Source: Lingula anatina
Lineage: Eukaryota; Brachiopoda; Lingulata; Lingulida; Lingulidae
Assembly (NCBI RefSeq): GCF_001039355.2
Contig: NW_019774625.1
Coordinates: 517,064-579,063, forward strand
DNA: 62,000 nt
Reading direction: 5' to 3'
The notes beneath the pieces were generated by a model. It had not been told where the DNA came from. It searched no databases and worked only from the letters and a program-made list of their open reading frames with translations. Shown piece after piece: positions 1 through 11,000 of this stretch (position 1 is the first letter of the stretch; the number at the start of each line of letters is the position of its first letter). A program made the position numbers and the translations under genes.

Positions 1-20
1 TTTTTGTTTTATTTTTCTAG

Positions 21-95
21 ATCAAGATCAAGGTCTCGTTCTAGAGATAGGTCTAGGAGGAGCAGATCCCGTGACAGAAGAAGGAGCAGGTCAAG
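21..95 (+). CDS. SR protein exon, RS dipeptide block
   Basis: The acceptor TTTTTCTAG ends at 20 and the donor GTAAAA starts at 96. Read from a phase-2 entry, the exon is almost pure SR/RD repeats. It is 75 nt long, a multiple of three, so skipping it would keep frame. Confidence 0.75.
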
Positions 96-3000
96 GTAAA
101 ATTAAACAATTTTTTTTTTCAAATTGATACCTTAAAAGTTGCTGTCGTATGATTTATGGTTTTTCTGTATTACTGCTTAATTTTTTTTTTAAAGGTCACG
201 CAGTAAGTCTAATGAAAAGAGGAGCCGTTCAAGATCTGCATCCAAGGAAAAAGACCATAAAAATCGCTCCCGCTCAAAAGACCGGTCCCCAAAAGCCAAG
301 TCCAAAGACAGCTCCAAGGGCTCCAAGGAACGTAGCTCTAAGGAAAGGTCTCGAGAAAAGGAGAGATCCAAAGAGAGGGATGGTTCAAAAGAAAAAAGCA
401 AGTCAAGGGACAAGGATAATGTGAAGGATTCCAGGGACAGGAAGTCAAGGTTGGTAGAGAAATTAGTTTTAAGCTGATTTGTGTTTTTCTTTTAAAACAT
501 TGGGTGTCATTAAAGCAAAAATTTGATTTATAGCTTTGGCAGAATTATTATAACAGATTGCATCAGGAGCACATAAAATACCAATGGAAATTATAAACAA
601 TTAAGTTTTAAAAAATGTGGGTAGCATTGTGGTAAAATTGATTACCTTAAGTAAGATCTTACTGGTGTATCAAATTTAGACATCAGTGAAATCAAATTTA
701 GACATCAGTGAAGACAGACAGAGTTGCTCTTTAATTATTTGTTTTTGTTTACAATAAGTCATTTTATGATTGTCTTCATAACATTTGCTTGTCTTCAGGA
801 GTCACTCCCATGGCAGTGAGAAGTCAGACAAGGCGAGTAGAAGGTACCTGTCCCAGCATGTGCACTGCATGCAGCTTTCTATCTTATTTTATAACTTCAC
901 ATGCAGCTCACTGTACATAGATTTGTATATCTACTCATATTATCAGTGCCTTTCCCATGGTATAATTCTTACATGCCATTCTTGGTATAATCAGTTTTTA
1001 ATTTAATTCAAGTTGTTTTAATGTTTCCTCCTTCAGCACCCAGTAAAGTAAGTTTGAAAAGAACCACTTATATTGCTGTTGTTACTGGTAGTTGATTCTT
1101 TATGTCATGTGTTAACGTTTATATGTGCTGAACAATTGAATGTCTCATTCATTTTTGTGCATGGCTTTAGAAGCACAAAGTATATGATAGTGTTCTAAGT
1201 CCACTTTTTATCATCTAAATTCTTAAGACATTCATCTAGGTAGTTAGGGTAAATTTAAATTGATAAAAAATTTTAGGAAAATTAGCAATATGATTGAATG
1301 CACTTGTGGTTGAAGTGAACACAATGTAATTAGAACAGCTAGCACAGTGGATGTTGCTTCAGTCTTTGTTGATGCCATGTAGTGGTTATACCAAGCACAT
1401 TGATATAACTGCATCCTTTGGGAAAGTTTGCTGCTGTTGGGAGGGTAGTCACAGCTAGCACAGCCATTATTGCTATAGCCTTAGAAAAGACAAGAAAAAT
1501 AGTGTTTTTGGGTTCGAAAGTAAAGGAAAGATGCCCATAATGGTATGATTTGGTAGCCATTACTTCACAATGAAGTTTTAGTTGTATTATCTTTCCCTGT
1601 TACAGTTTTTCAGTAATATATTTTTATCTGATTTTATTTTCTTTTTTAAATCTATTTTGTTGTCAGTTTAAGAGGCTTCTTTACTTAAGTATATTCTTCT
1701 TTAACTGTTTTTATAATGTTTTGAATATTGAGGCAATTTACATAACGGCAGAGGTGTATTTATCTGGGCATTTCCTCCATACTGCAAGCCATAATTTTTT
1801 TTCTTATTTAACCTAAGAAGTTCATCCAACAAAAAAAAATTTGTAATCTTTTTTTCAATGTCAGACAGTTGATTTTTTTTCTCTTAACCATTTTATACTC
1901 TCCAGTTTATTTTACATGAATAATGCGTGAAAGTGCACAAAAAAATAATGAAGTCAAAAGTTGATTGAGAGAAGTCCTGTTGCAACCAATCCCAGTACAT
2001 AAGACTTGACACATGGAAGTCATTAATGCTTGAAACAAGTAGCAAGCATGAATTTATGTAATGCACCATGGTAATTCTCTTTGACAGTTATTACAGTTTA
2101 ATGAGAGATGTGACAAGGGGGTCGAGCAGAGACTGGTTGTTAAAGAATAGATGCATGTGATTTTTTAAAAAGATGGTAGAGTTTGGCTTATTCATTGTGA
2201 TCATGAGAATGATAAAAAAATGTTGACCTTTTAGAATGGTTGGTGAAATCTTGAAAATGATAGTGGAACTTTAATGCAGAAATGTTCAATCATTTATTCC
2301 TTTGTTTGTTTGTTAAATCATTTATTGGTCACTTCTTAAGCTATTTAATTCCTTTATGAGTACTGTCACCAAATCCTGCATTGATTGCAAATCCAAATCC
2401 TGCATTAATGTTACTGTGTGGTTTTCCAAAACAGATATGGCAATAATTTTGCCTGTCTTGACATTTGATTGTCCATTGTACTGCATTTTCACAGCAGGAT
2501 AACTATGTGATACTCATCACCAAAATTTAAGACCTCTGTTTCATATGGAATGGTGGAAATCTCTGTCCTCAGCCAATAACATCTTTTTATTTCCCTATAT
2601 AAGGAGAAGCATCCAAAATAAGATACTATTTGGTAGTTTTCTCTGTCTGACTGACTGAAGACCTTTTTGAGTCAAAGAATAATATACATGTCATGTTTAG
2701 ACTCCTGTGATATTTGGCTATGGAGCAATCAATCCATGTTATTACAGCAGTGATCATATTGTGAATGACATTGTTTTCTTAACAATGTTGGTTGGGATTG
2801 AAAGACATTACAGCTACTGCTAATATTTTTCTTTCTCCCTCTACTCCATCAGCCCTTATCATCAATTTTGGTACAGTCAAACAAACGAGTAAAATTGTTA
2901 ATTTACAGGTTGATAAAAATGTTTAACATTGTAATAGAACTAGTAAGGATAGTCAGTATTACTACTCATAATGATCCCAAAATTTGAACTAATTATAGAC

Positions 3001-4721
3001 AGCTTAAAGCATGGATCTAGTTCAAAGGTGATTCACTTTTCTGTTAAATAATGTTTGTAATATTACTCATCTGCAAATTGCACAAAATCTATTAATCTTG
3101 TGAGGTGTAAGGATCAGATTTGTTTTATTAATCATTTTGGCCACTTTATTTTTCTTCAAGTCAAACCTTAATAAATCATCTATGCTGACATACTGTTAAA
3201 TTAAGGACACTTACTTGCAATAAGTAAAAACATATCACTTTGAATAAGCAACATTAATCCATTCCATACCTAGAACATTATTGCATTAACTGTCTCAGCA
3301 TAATCATATTTGTAAATAAAACACATTATGATGCAGGACTTGTACTGACAACACCAACAAGGCCTCACTGACTCATTCTCCCAGATCAGTCAGATTATAT
3401 AGTAATTGACTAGAGCTCCTGTTGTTTACTTCATCTTGTTTATCTGTGGGATGATACCAAGCTTGCTTCCTCTTTGCGCTAATCCCTTCGATATCCTCTG
3501 GTGCACTAAAGTGTACTAAGAATGTCATGTTTTCTTGTGATCTGCATCTTTTTTGTATATATATATATATATGTGATTGATCATCTAAAATTGGAGGAAG
3601 TGTGTATTTGTATTATATATTTACTGATGATAGGTTCACCAGGTTTTTTTTTCACATTTTTGTGAAGATCTAAAGGTATAAGATTTTGAGTAAATGTGTT
3701 ACCATTTTCAGTTCATTCAGTGTAAGTTTTGTGTAGTGGTAGAAATGATTGAAACAGAATCAACATTTCAAAGCTTCAGTTTTTGTTTTTATCACATCTC
3801 ATGCTTGGCTTGTATTTCTTGAATGTAGCTTGATAACTGAGCTTCCGGCACAAGGCTTCCAAACATAATTTGATAATAAGAAAGAAAAAGTAGACTCTAC
3901 TTATGAATCCGTGCTTATTTCTAAGATTTAGATGGTTTCATTTCTAAAAGAGTCTTTCTTTGTAACATAAACAGGATTTCACTATTATCAAGAACAGCAG
4001 CAATTCATGCTAAAGACTGTGCTTTGAACATTTTGAAAACTGTCTACACTTTTCTGAATTAAGCGTTTTTATTTAAGTGGTAGAAATGATTGAAACAGAA
4101 TCAACATTTCAAAGCTTCAGTTTTTGTTTTTATCACATCTCATGCTTGGCTTGTATTTCTTGAATGTAGCTTGATAACTGAGCTTCCGGCACAAGGCTTC
4201 CAAACATAATTTGATAATAAGAAAGAAAAAGTAGACTCTACTTATGAATCCGTGCTTATTTCTAAGATTTAGATGGTTTCATTTCTAAAAGAGTCTTTCT
4301 TTGTAACATAAACAGGATTTCACTATTATTTACACACATTGAAAACAATGATTTCCAAGAACAGCAGCAATTCATGCTAAAGACTGTGCTTTGAACATTT
4401 TGAAAACTGTCTACACTTTTCTGAATTAAGCGTTTTTATTTAAGTGATTGAAAATATTTAATACAAACATTGGGGTTTTGTACTTTCAGTAGGTCTAGGA
4501 GCCCAGTGAAGAAGAGAGGAAGGTCGAAATCTGGTTCCCCTAGCCATGACAAATATCCTAAAACCAGCAACATCAATTCAACATCCCCCACACAGAACCA
4601 GGAAGATAATGCTGTTGAGTTACCTGAGACTCCCCCTCCAGAGGAGACCCAGGAAACTCAGGAAAATGGGGAGGAAAACGGAGCAAAAGAGGAGGCGATG
4701 GAAGCTGATGAACAAGACTGA
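21..4721 (+). CDS. SR-family splicing factor, C-terminal RS domain exons (partial, SRSF4/5/6-like)
   Basis: Four coding exons can be joined in frame: 21-95, 195-449, 799-843 and 4490-4718, with stop TGA at 4719-4721. All internal junctions are phase 2 and split an AG|N codon (Arg, or Ser at the last junction). The product seen is about 200 residues. It starts with dense RS dipeptides (SRSRSRSRDRSRRSRSR), passes through a KERSSKERSREKERSK type stretch, and ends in an acidic Glu-rich tail finishing in EADEQD. SR proteins bind exonic enhancers through N-terminal RRMs and recruit the spliceosome through phosphorylated RS domains in the nucleus. The RRMs would be upstream of the window. The long mixed K/R-S-E domain fits the SRSF4/5/6 (B52/SRp55) group better than the short SRSF2/3 type, but without an RRM the paralogue cannot be fixed; another RS-rich splicing protein remains possible. 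Confidence 0.75.
195..449 (+). CDS. SR protein exon, extended K/R/S/E-rich part of RS domain
   Basis: The acceptor TTTTTAAAG ends at 194 and a weak donor GTTGGT starts at 450. The 255 nt exon enters and leaves in phase 2. The translation includes SRSKDRSPKAKSK and SKDSSKGSKERSSKER. The open frame at 149-424 on the + strand is a different frame of the same bases and is not the gene. Confidence 0.75.
669..712. repeat. 22-bp tandem duplication
   Basis: ATCAAATTTAGACATCAGTG plus AA occurs twice head to tail, at 669-690 and 691-712, in the intron before the 45-nt SR exon. Confidence 0.9.
799..843 (+). CDS. SR protein short exon (15 codons)
   Basis: The acceptor GTCTTCAG ends at 798 and the donor GTACCT starts at 844. 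The exon is 45 nt, phase 2 to phase 2, and reads RSHSHGSEKSDKAS. It is small and divisible by three, so it could be optional. Confidence 0.6.
844..4489 (+). other. Last intron of the SR gene (3.6 kb)
   Basis: AT-rich intron with no convincing additional exon. It contains a 341-bp tandem duplication at 3735-4444 and a short TA run near 3556-3572. Confidence 0.6.
3735..4444. repeat. 341-bp tandem duplication with 26-bp indel
   Basis: The copy at 3735-4075 is followed directly by a second at 4076-4444. They are nearly identical (for example CTTCCGGCACAAGGCTTCC in both). The second carries about 26 extra bases near 4329-4355 (TTACACACATTGAAAACAAT...). The second copy ends about 45 bp before the final SR exon, so the two copies bring two similar upstream contexts for the branch region. 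Confidence 0.9.
4490..4721 (+). CDS. SR protein terminal coding exon with acidic tail
   Basis: The acceptor TACTTTCAG ends at 4489. A phase-2 entry gives SRSRSPVKKRGRSKSGSPSH, then a Pro/Glu-rich region (ETPPPEETQETQENGEENG) and the end MEADEQD, stop TGA. An AT-rich 3' UTR follows. Confidence 0.8.
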
Positions 4722-5100
4722 TGATAGTTGTGTTTTATTATTTTTCCTTATTGTATAGCAGGTTCTGTACCATTAATTCCTATAAATGCACTTGAAAATT
4801 CTGTCAATGTGTATTTCATTTTCTCCTTTGTGGAGTTTTATTTTAGACTTTCTTGTTTGGCTTCAGTTTTTTTTTAAATAGAAAAATGCTATTTCAAATG
4901 AATATTGCATGTTGATTTATTGTTTTCATTTATTTGATTAGCCATTGAATGTTTATTTAAGTCATTACAGGCATTGATAGACCCTGTCTTGAAGGCTTAA
5001 GGAATTTTATTGTATTTAAGTAGTATCTGTGCTCAAAATATATTTATGTAGAATAATAGAATTATAAATGAATATTGTAATAAAAAGTAAGTGATATGAT
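4722..5100 (+). other. SR gene 3' UTR
   Basis: AT-rich, CpG-poor sequence downstream of the stop codon, up to the polyadenylation signal at 5079. The exact cleavage point is not visible. Confidence 0.55.
5079..5084 (+). promoter_or_regulatory. Candidate polyadenylation signal AATAAA (SR gene)
   Basis: AATAAA lies 358 bp after the SR stop and is followed by a GT-containing stretch. A second AATAAA lies at 5797-5802 and could serve as a distal signal. Confidence 0.5.
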
Positions 5101-8100
5101 TAACTCATACTGTAAGTGTGCACATTGTAAATGGTGGATACATTTTATAAAATTGGACATAAACTGCCTATTGTTATTTACTACAGTCTAAGTACGTCCT
5201 GCACCTTGTACTGTGCACCTATGTAAAGGTTGCTGTGGGTTCCACCGGTCAAACTGATATCTGTTACAAATTTCCCTTGAGCCCTATCAACAGGGAAGTG
5301 GAATTAACACCAAGGTATATTATGCAATGGACTTTTTTTATCGTCAGTTTTCATGTAAATTTTTCCTGGTGTCTTACACTTAAGTAAAAACCAGACCCTC
5401 TTAAGATAAGCAAACATAAGTTATGACTTAAGAGGAGTTGTTCCCGTGTGGAGATCTGTTTACTCGTGTAAGTTTTAATTTTTTCCGTCTTTAACTCGCA
5501 ATTGAAGCTCAGGAGAACGTCTGGGTAACATTATTTATCCCAACTATTTGTAAATGTCTTTTCTTTAAATGAAGAAAATATCTTTAAAGCATTTTCCAAA
5601 GAATAAGATGATAATGATGTGTATGTTTCTCATTGTGAAACACAAAGAAATTATTCTTATAACAAACTTTTTTTGAAATTGCCTTTCATTAGCAATCTTA
5701 ATTTTTTAATCGATGGTAGTGGGGTCCGTTAAGTAGTGTAAGAATTGTTTATTATCCAAGATCAGATTGCTTTTTTGATGACTGTAAAATAGGGGAAATA
5801 AATTTTATCTGGTATCAGAGTGATTTGTCTGACTTAATTTGCACTTCAGTAATATGATGTTGTTTTTGTGAGAGCAACTTGACCTGAAAAATAGTGACCA
5901 CTTGCGCGTACCAATGAGTCAGAGAGGATAGATATTTACTGTAGATTTAAATGTTAACGTGCCTGTTACTTTTTTTCTGAGATGCTTCTGGAAAGGTGGG
6001 AGGTTGTTCGGACAGAAAACGAATGTTATATAAAACCCTCTGCTGATTTTGTTTTTCGGAGCAAATGTCCGTATGTCGTAAAGACAGTATAAATTATTTA
6101 ACTTAAGGTTATTACTTTTTATCAATGAAATACGTAAGTAAGAATGCCAAAATGTGTTTTTCCTAATATCGTTATCATTATAAACGCGTTAATGCTCACA
6201 AATACTTGATAGGCACGCAATATTCTCAATAGGAATTGTAAAAAAGATTTCGTCTTTTGTCTTCTCTGCTCCCTTGATTTGATGTAAATGACTACCTTAT
6301 TTACGACGTATTCGGGGTGTCAGCTGTACCGATCTCGGTGTTTTGCACTTTATCCTGACAGGTAACATCAACAAAGGTGCGCCTCCCTAGATGCACTAAA
6401 ACTTCAGTTAAACGTGCGATTCTTTTACCCCAGATTATATTCGTTTCTAAAATACACAGATTGTTTCTAGTCTTACCACAGTACGTGCGCGGCCGCGTGT
6501 AGTAACACCTCGTAAGGAAAAAAGAACTTTTTTTGCAAGTCTGTCGTAGATAACATTGACCTTTTCAACTATAAGTGATTTAATGCAGATCGCCCAGCTA
6601 CCAATTTATGCTTCTAGAATACAGAGCATAAAATTGATATAAATGGTAAATTTAGCTTCTTATAAATATTATTATCACGATTGTCGCATAAGCTTATTAA
6701 TAATGCCTTGCGACATCTGTTTGTTCCAATAATAAATGCCAAGATTTTTTACGGTAGGCGTATACTCGAACTTTTTACGTCCCATTATAAACACCCAATT
6801 TTATAGTAGGTGTATATTTCAAGCATACATAACAAAAAAAGTTTAATTAAGTTGGCTGTTCTTCGACGGTTGTGAATCAGCCTTAAAATATTGACCACGT
6901 TGTCTCGTGAAATTAGTTCCTTGTGGTAGCCGAGGGCGGGCACTCATCGCCCTAAACTTGATTGTTGTGAATTTAAAGAGTTTGGAAGGTATAATGGTAT
7001 AATTATTTTGCCCTTTGGCTAAATGTTATTTCACAAATGAATTACCGGTTCATTTTAAACGCTTGTTTTAAAAACTTAAATTTCATTACAAAAAAGTGCG
7101 AAAGAAAAACTGGCCTTCACGCCAAAAAAAGGTTTCGCAGCCTTTCAAAATTTTTTTCATTCTATCTAGCAATTGAAGACTTTTTTCGAAGTTCATCGGA
7201 TTTCGTAAAAGGTATCTTTTTGCAGCAATTGCGAACGGTTTGGTTTTATTTTGCTACATTTAAAAACAAGTTCAAGACCTTTGAAATGGATGTAGCGCAA
7301 CTTGGCAATAGAATTTTTTTTGATATGCCGTCTTACAGTAAAGGGTCGAAGAAGTGCGAATCTATGAATATCAACAACATTGAACGCCGGCAGAAGTAAT
7401 GGTTTAACACAGATCGTATTTTACTGGCATCCGTATTTCAAGAAAATTCCTGTCCAAGATTAAGTTGGGATGTGAAGTTATGCACTGTTTGCTCTTGCTG
7501 TCAACTTGCAGACCACAAAAAGAAACAAGAATATGCAACAGGAAAAAGAGAACGTTATTTGATTTCCTTGCTTGATTTCAGTCAAGTCATCCATAGCTGG
7601 GTTGATGATATATTTTGTCAATGAATTCGTACCTGCTTTAACTTGCTGTAACCGGAGTTACCGCAAGTCCATTAGGTTCTTTATTGCTTTTTGTCACGAT
7701 GCGATAGCACTAGCAAACTAGAAGGGACTACACAACAAGTTACCAAGGCTTTCGCTAATAAAAATAAGAGTGACATTTTCACAACTGGTGAATCTATTAG
7801 GGTAGAACAAGGGCAGGGCACAAGGAAAGGGCACGTAAATATAATCCGATTATAATTTTTCATCTACGCTGTCATAAAGCAATGTAGTTATGGTTGCCAT
7901 GACTTTGGGCTGATCTTAGAGCCATGTTTTTCGGATTAGTCCGAGAACATCATCCTATGAATTAATCGTGTGATCAATGTCGTCTGTTGCTACATATATC
8001 TTTAGAAGAAAATCAGTTTCTGGTTGGATAATGTCTAACCACTCAATTATTTTGAATGAGTTTACAGTAAAGAATTCATTGAGACACCTTTGGTTTAACC

Positions 8101-9000
8101 ATGTGTGACAAAAACATTTTTGCAAAGTGAGATAAAAAAGATGAAAAAGAAATAAATCAGAGGATCGCGGTTTAGTTTCCAAGATCACCGCTATCTTTTA
8201 AGACGGAAAAAGTTAAATCATGGCAAGTGATATAATCATGAAAGATTGATTTGCGATATAAAAATAATACTGAAATAAACCAGACAGTCGTGTAGTAGTG
8301 GTCTACATCGTCGTACAGGTGGCAAACCAAAATAATGTTTTTCCCGAGAGATAACTTCTATTGCGGAAACGCGTCAGGTGTTTGCGTGGTTTTTCTACAT
8401 CTATGAACAGGGCTACCAAACACCCCCCTCTCCCCGCACCCCTGTTTCACCATAACAGTTGTCTGTCTGCTGCCTCTTTGCCTTTCCTCTGCCTGACTGC
8501 TTTCATGTCTTCCTCTCCCTGTATCCCTTGTTGTAGGCCATATGATATATATACGTGTGGTCGTTTTGCAACGGTCAACTAAAAGCGGTCGCGTGTGTAA
8601 AACGCATGTATCGCGTGATTTGACAAGTGTCGGCTCGGGGTCTGTTGTGCAATTGGTAATTACCGAGTAAATATGTAGAGTTAAAGTTTTTTTGTTAACT
8701 GGCACCTCATAGACAGACATAAACAGTTAATAGCACACTTGTCTATTGTGTGCTGTCAAAATTGTCACGCCATGTACATTTGTATTGAAAAGAAGGGGTG
8801 ATGTAGTGTGAGAGACGGTCGATTCTCGCTGATGACTTGGCCGATTTTCTTGTTTTTTCTGTTTGCATCTGCTTTATCTCATCAATATGTCTTCTCTGTA
8901 TATTAGGTATATATCGCTTTGTGGGTTTGCGTCGATTTTCACATCTGTGTTTTACTTATGATAGTGTAACTCATCAATTCTATCAGTGATAATGCCACTC

Positions 9001-9003
<3 letters not shown>

Positions 9004-9055
<52 letters not shown>

Positions 9056-9089
9056 ACACACACACACACAGACATACACACACACACAC
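9004..9089. repeat. (CT)n followed by (CA)n microsatellite
   Basis: An uninterrupted CT run of about 29 bases passes directly into AC repeats with one short break (ACAACACA), ending near 9089. A second shorter CT-rich patch lies at 9462-9482. Confidence 0.95.
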
Positions 9090-10944
9090 CAGTCATTTCA
9101 TCTGCTGTTTCATTATTTCTCACGATTCAGGGCACAGTGAACATAATTTCTCTGTGAAATAGAATATTTGGTTTGCATTGACAGTTGTAAGGAGAACCCA
9201 GTTTTTATGCAATTATTCACGTCGCTTTACAAAATCGAATTAGTAACGTTAACTTTTCAAGTTCTTCGTTTGTATCGATTTACTGAGCTCTTCTGCTTTC
9301 ATGGTTAAGAGAGTAAATTGTATCCTTAAACGGCGTCCTTAAAGCTCCGGCGTCCACGTTTGCTGTACAAATGAAATTGTCAGTTTCAATCCTAAGACCA
9401 CAATTAACCATTTTCTGTACGCATTTCAGGGCGTTTTTTGGGTGTACCCTTCCCTTCCCTTCTCTCTCACTCTCTCTCTCTCATGCGACGCACGTGCGCA
9501 TGCTACATGTACATTAGACATGTACACACGCACGTGCATGCGACCACACACACAACTTTGTTGCTTTTTATTTGTTAGAAAAAGCACCACGTCGTTACTG
9601 CATAAAACGCGAAAAGCATCTAAGTGTGTATCAGCATTTTGTAACATGTAAATATTTATGTCAATAAGGGCAAAATAATTCCCAGTCCTGGAATAACCAC
9701 AGAAATTTTATTGCACTTTCTAAGATATTCTGATAAACTAGTAACTACTCAAAAGTTGCAATGCACCGGGAAGCTTTCGTCTACCAATGCACATTCCCAC
9801 ACCGAATAATATCGTTTTAACCCCAGGGTTTTACTTGTAATGGCTAATGTTTGTGGCGCACGGCCGAAAGAAACAGTCTGATGACTATAATTTAACCATC
9901 ACTCACCCCAGTGAGCATGTTTAGCATTGAATTATACAAAAAATAATGGTAGCTTCAATTTACACTTTAATTGCAACAGGCACGGTTTTGAATTGAATTT
10001 CGTGTTTGTAGTTTCTATACTATGGTAAGGGGATGGTTCGGTTTTGTCTGAGTTTTGCTAATATCCAGCAGGCTCGTCTGTCGTTAATAAGGGTCCTGCA
10101 ATAGTATTTTAGTTTGCTGAAATTGCAACATACGAATGTCGACTGAGAAATATGTCAACTATTAAGATAAAACGGTTGCCGGTCGTTTCAGCTCAGCATC
10201 TGTATGTCAGAGGAAAAATAAAACCGTCTACAGATCAGCGATATCAATCCATTTACATCAGATTTTATAACTCGACATTTCCTCGGGTCTTAAAAGATAC
10301 GAGGCTATCATATTTACTCACCGTATGACATGCAGTTTTTTTGATAACGCCTATGATATTTTGCAACATAATTTTCTTGCAGCCGTTGAATTATAATCCA
10401 TTGACGTTATTCCGGGCACGACCTGATAAAACTGAGAAGCATTTATCAGAAAATTTCTCAAAGAAACGTAGTCTGGGATCTCGGCATGGTTTTTTAACTT
10501 GATCTGGATTTATCGTTTAAATTCTCAAAATAATTTCTACTCGATTTCTCGGGTTCATTTTTGCAAGAGCGGTTACGTAGTTGTGGTTTATTCTCAGGGT
10601 GGCGGCTCATCTTCCATAAATTTCGCACCATGTTACAAAAAGATGATTCATTTTGACGTAACCTTTTCGCTTTTACTAGTCCATAGATGTGTGCGTCTGG
10701 GAAAATTGTAACTTGTCCGCCTTTTGCGCGTTACCAACCGCTGACCAAAACAACAAGAAAGCAACCGCAATTGGGAACAATGGATAAGTTATCCACAGAA
10801 GGTTAAATCGATAATGGAAAAAAAATTGAAAACACTGGTTGAAGGGAGAAGCACTTGAAAACAACACCTCAGACCCAGCATCTTTCGAATGTAATGTCTT
10901 AAATAGTTGAGATAAACTCAGTTAACAAAGGTGGTTTATAAAAC

Positions 10945-11000
10945 GCTATCATTATTATGTAACTCCCCCTTNTGCTATCATTATTATGTAAGTCCCCCTT
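10945..11000. repeat. 27-bp direct repeat flanking a single N
   Basis: GCTATCATTATTATGTAA followed by NTCCCCCTT occurs at 10945-10971 and again at 10974-11000, with an ambiguous base at 10972 between them. This looks like two overlapping contig ends that were not merged. Confidence 0.75.

Noticed and set aside
1037-1047. 11-nt poison-type microexon in the SR gene (CAG|CACCCAGTAAA|GTAAGT, stop TAA in frame)
   Set aside because: The borders look good, but 11 nt is very short and there is no conservation or transcript evidence.
7037-7399. 120-codon open frame in the CpG-rich intergenic domain
   Set aside because: No domain, no signal peptide, no splice partners, and a composition like the flanking DNA; chance frame.
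8358-8720. 120-codon minus-strand frame
   Set aside because: Low-complexity Arg/Thr-rich translation over CpG-rich, pyrimidine-rich DNA; no recognisable family.
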